DNA of 9,127 nucleotides from Sphingobium sp. (GTDB lineage: Bacteria; Pseudomonadota; Alphaproteobacteria; Sphingomonadales; Sphingomonadaceae): the NCBI GenBank assembly GCA_030148625.1, contig JASBTC010000112.1, forward strand, positions 1-9,127, given 5' to 3'. Positions within the stretch are counted from its first letter, which is position 1. Each line of letters starts with the position of its first letter. Below the pieces are notes generated by a model. The model did not search any database, had not been told where the DNA came from, and saw only the letters and a program-made list of their open reading frames with translations. Shown here piece by piece: positions 6,795 through 9,127 of the stretch. Both the position numbers and the translations under genes were made by a program.

Positions 6795-8173
6795 GTGCCG
6801 ATCACCACGTCCGGCCGGAACAGTTCGACGGGCAGGCTGATGCCGCGATCGGCCAGCTCGTTCATGAATTTCGGCCGGATGCCGCTCGCCTCGAAACGGC
6901 CGAGCACATTGCCGTCCTCGTCACGGCCCATCAGCTTGTAGCGGAAGATCTCCTGCATGGAGATCACCTCGCCTTCCATGCCGGTCAGTTCGGACAGGCT
7001 GAGCAGGCGCCGGCGGCCATCGGCCAGACGGCCGATCTGGATGATCACGTTGAGTGCGGACGCGATCTGCGCGCGCGCCGAGCGCGGCGAGATCTCCACC
7101 CCGCTCATGCCGATCATCTGCTCGACACGCGACAGCGCATCGCGCGGCGTATTGGCGTGGACGGTGGTCATCGATCCGTCATGGCCGGTGTTCATCGCCT
7201 GAAGCATGTCGAACGCTTCGCCCGCGCGCACCTCTCCCACGATGATGCGATCGGGTCGCATGCGCAGCGCATTCTTGACCAGATCGCGCTGGCTGACTTC
7301 GCCGCGTCCTTCGATATTGGCCGGGCGGGTCTCCAGCCGCGCGACGTGACGCTGCTGCAATTGCAGCTCCGCCGAATCCTCGATCGTCACGATGCGCTCG
7401 TCGGTGTCGATATAGGCGGACATGGCGTTGAGCAGCGTCGTCTTGCCCGAGCCGGTACCACCGGAGATGAGCACGTTGCGCCGCGCCGCCACCACCGCTT
7501 TCAACACCTCGGCGATCTCGGCGGGTACGCTGCCGAATTCGATGAGCTTCGCCATGTCGATCGGGATGCGCGCGAATTTGCGGATCGAGAGCAGCGACCC
7601 GTCCACCGCCAGGGGTGGCACCACGGCGTTGACGCGCGATCCGTCGGCCAGGCGGGCATCGACGAACGGCGACGATTCATCGACCCGGCGGCCAACCGCG
7701 GCGACGATCTTCTGGATGATGCGCAACAGATGCTTCTCATCCTTGAAGCGAACCGAGGTCTCCTCCAGCCGCCCGGTCCGCTCGACGAACACGATATTGT
7801 GGCCGTTGACGAGAATATCGGTGACGCTGCTGTCCTTGAGGAGGGGCTCCAGCGGTCCGAGGCCGAGCAATTCGTCGAGCACGTCGGCGACGAGGCGCTT
7901 GCGTTCCTCATGATTGAGCGCGTGCTTTTGCAGCGCGAGCTGTTCGTGGACGATCTCCCCAACTTCCGCCTCGACCTGCTCGCGCGACATGCCGTCGAGC
8001 GCCGACAGGTTGATCAGATCGAGCAATCTCTTGTGAAGCTCGACCTTCAGTTCGGTATGCCGGTCGACATCGAGCGCGCCGGACGTCCGCGACGATTTGC
8101 CGTCGATTTTCGATATCCGGCCTGGATCGGTGACCAGATCCTGCAGCGGGCCAGGCTTCTTGATCTGCCACAT
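6791..8173 (-). CDS. cpaF: Tad pilus assembly ATPase CpaF/TadA
   Basis: This is a cytoplasmic hexameric secretion ATPase of the GspE/VirB11-like superfamily that powers Flp pilus assembly (and, in Caulobacter, retraction). It has 460 residues, the usual length. After a variable N-terminus comes a helical domain (about 35-105), then the N-terminal ATPase domain with [10 protein letters not shown] and ITDILVNG-like sequence ([14 protein letters not shown], 119-131). Then come the Walker [10 protein letters not shown] (238-246, Lys244), the Asp box [12 protein letters not shown] (261-272), Walker [16 protein letters not shown] (306-320, Glu314) and the His box [15 protein letters not shown] (329-343). 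All catalytic motifs are intact. The gene starts 3 nt after the cpaE stop, with AAGGGGG 10 nt upstream, and overlaps tadB by ATGA. Confidence 0.97.
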   Translation of the reverse strand: MWQIKKPGPLQDLVTDPGRISKIDGKSSRTSGALDVDRHTELKVELHKRLLDLINLSALDGMSREQVEAEVGEIVHEQLALQKHALNHEERKRLVADVLDELLGLGPLEPLLKDSSVTDILVNGHNIVFVERTGRLEETSVRFKDEKHLLRIIQKIVAAVGRRVDESSPFVDARLADGSRVNAVVPPLAVDGSLLSIRKFARIPIDMAKLIEFGSVPAEIAEVLKAVVAARRNVLISGGTGSGKTTLLNAMSAYIDTDERIVTIEDSAELQLQQRHVARLETRPANIEGRGEVSQRDLVKNALRMRPDRIIVGEVRAGEAFDMLQAMNTGHDGSMTTVHANTPRDALSRVEQMIGMSGVEISPRSARAQIASALNVIIQIGRLADGRRRLLSLSELTGMEGEVISMQEIFRYKLMGRDEDGNVLGRFEASGIRPKFMNELADRGISLPVELFRPDVVIGT

Positions 8174-8176
8174 GGC

Positions 8177-9127
8177 CTAGCCGCCCCCTTGCTGCACAAG
8201 CTGGCGGCAGCCGTCGAGAATCTCGCCGATGTCGCGCGAGATACGGTTCTTCGGCTTGATCTCGTCGAGCAGGACGCCCTGATCGAGCGCGGTGCTGACC
8301 AGTGGAAAATCATTGGCGATACTGAACGCGACGGGGTGATTGAGCGCACGCTCCGCATCGGAGAGGTCGATGGTGCGGAACAATTTCTTCTGCACGCGAT
8401 TGACGACGATCTGCAGCCGCCCGTCGAGCACGCCCTGGTTGCGCAGCAGCGCAAGCTGGCGCTGCGCCTGGCGCAGGCTGGCGATGGTGAGTTCGACCAC
8501 CAGCAGGATCACGTCCGAACGCGCCATCAGCGAGAGCGACCAGTTGGTCCAGTTGCCCGGCAAATCCGCGAAGATCATGCCGTAATTACGCGTGGCGAGA
8601 TCGACGACGTCGAAGATCTGATCGGCGCTCACCGATTCGAGCGGCATGATCTCCGGCGGCGCGGCGACGAGGTTCAACCCCGTCGGAGTTCGCGCCATCA
8701 CCGAACGCAGCAGATCGCCGTCGACGCGCGCGCCGGCCTCCAGCAAGTCGCCCAGACCGAGCTGCGGCTGGACGCCGAGATAGGTCGCGGCATTGCCGAA
8801 CTGCAGGTCGAAATCGAACAGGCAGGTTTCGCCATGCCCCTGGCTGGCATGGAGGCTTGCCGCCTGGGTAGCGAGCATGGTCGCGCCAACGCCGCCGACA
8901 CTCTTGATGACCGAGACGACGCTGCCATCGGCCCCACCCCCATGATGGCCGGCATCGACGGTGCTGCGGATCCGTTCGAGCGCGGCACGCAGCTCGGCGC
9001 CGGTCAGCGGCAGCGCAAGGACATCGTTCACGCCGGATTGCAGCAAAGCCCGCACCACCGGGATCGACGCGTCGCGCACCGCCGCAACGATCGGCAAGCG
9101 CGCATGCGCCGCGCGGAGCGCCGCAAG
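8177..9127 (-). CDS. cpaE: Tad pilus localisation protein CpaE/TadZ, 5' end beyond window
   Basis: This is a ParA/MinD-like protein that in Caulobacter marks the cell pole for pilus assembly. The frame is open to the window edge, giving 317 visible residues; the TTG at 9097 is internal. Residues 1-55 are the end of a receiver-like domain (LPIVAAVRD, SGVNDVLALPLTGAEL). The ATPase domain follows. Its P-loop reads SVGGVGATM (76-84) where the deviant Walker A is KGGxGK[ST]; both lysine positions (Val77, Ala82) lack lysine. The next motif, CLFDFDLQFGN (102-112), and the Walker-B-like IFADLPGNW are kept. Loss of P-loop lysines is known in some CpaE/TadZ proteins, so this may be a family trait rather than damage. 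It is the first visible gene of the operon; probably about 80-120 residues are missing. Confidence 0.9.
   Translation of the reverse strand, partial: LAALRAAHARLPIVAAVRDASIPVVRALLQSGVNDVLALPLTGAELRAALERIRSTVDAGHHGGGADGSVVSVIKSVGGVGATMLATQAASLHASQGHGETCLFDFDLQFGNAATYLGVQPQLGLGDLLEAGARVDGDLLRSVMARTPTGLNLVAAPPEIMPLESVSADQIFDVVDLATRNYGMIFADLPGNWTNWSLSLMARSDVILLVVELTIASLRQAQRQLALLRNQGVLDGRLQIVVNRVQKKLFRTIDLSDAERALNHPVAFSIANDFPLVSTALDQGVLLDEIKPKNRISRDIGEILDGCRQLVQQGGG

Noticed and set aside
9095..9097. TTG as the cpaE start codon
   Set aside because: The frame is open upstream to the window edge and the upstream residues continue the receiver-like domain, so the true start lies outside.

Overview
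The window is dense, GC-rich bacterial DNA. Domain content, codon use and gene order point to an alphaproteobacterium, most likely a sphingomonad (Sphingomonas or a relative). That placement is an inference from the style of the Tad/Cpa proteins and the GC-rich sequence; no 16S gene or other taxonomic marker is present.

Region 1 (1-2432, + strand) is a short AT-rich leader followed by a two-gene two-component system. The first gene encodes a six-helix membrane sensor histidine kinase with a GAF-like segment and a HisKA_3-type H-box. The second, 2 nt downstream, encodes a NarL/FixJ (LuxR-type) response regulator. The leader carries a perfect 7-2-7 inverted repeat, the site geometry used by NarL-family regulators. 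The kinase has good H and N boxes, but its G1 and G2 ATP-lid motifs are not recognisable.

Region 2 (2433-2517) is the gap between the convergent gene sets. It contains a strong hairpin with no U-tract and a GGATTGG motif present as a direct pair and as one inverted copy.

Region 3 (2518-9127, - strand) is the distal part of a Tad/Flp (type IVc) pilus operon. In transcription order it runs: cpaE/tadZ (5' end outside the window), cpaF/tadA ATPase, tadB, tadC, a TPR plus LytR_C lipoprotein, a secreted TadD-like TPR protein, and cpaA/tadV prepilin peptidase. Spacings run from 4-nt overlaps (three ATGA junctions) to gaps of 0-4 nt, so the set is almost certainly one transcript with translational coupling.

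Together, CpaE would position the machine and CpaF would power assembly. TadB and TadC form the inner-membrane platform, the TPR proteins act in the periplasm or at the outer membrane, and CpaA matures the prepilins. The pilin gene and cpaB, cpaC and cpaD are not in the window and presumably lie beyond the right edge.

I see no mobile element, CRISPR array, tRNA or rRNA, and no clearly new system. The less ordinary points are the degenerate kinase, the lysine-less P-loop of CpaE, the TPR-LytR_C lipoprotein and the 7-2-7 palindrome.
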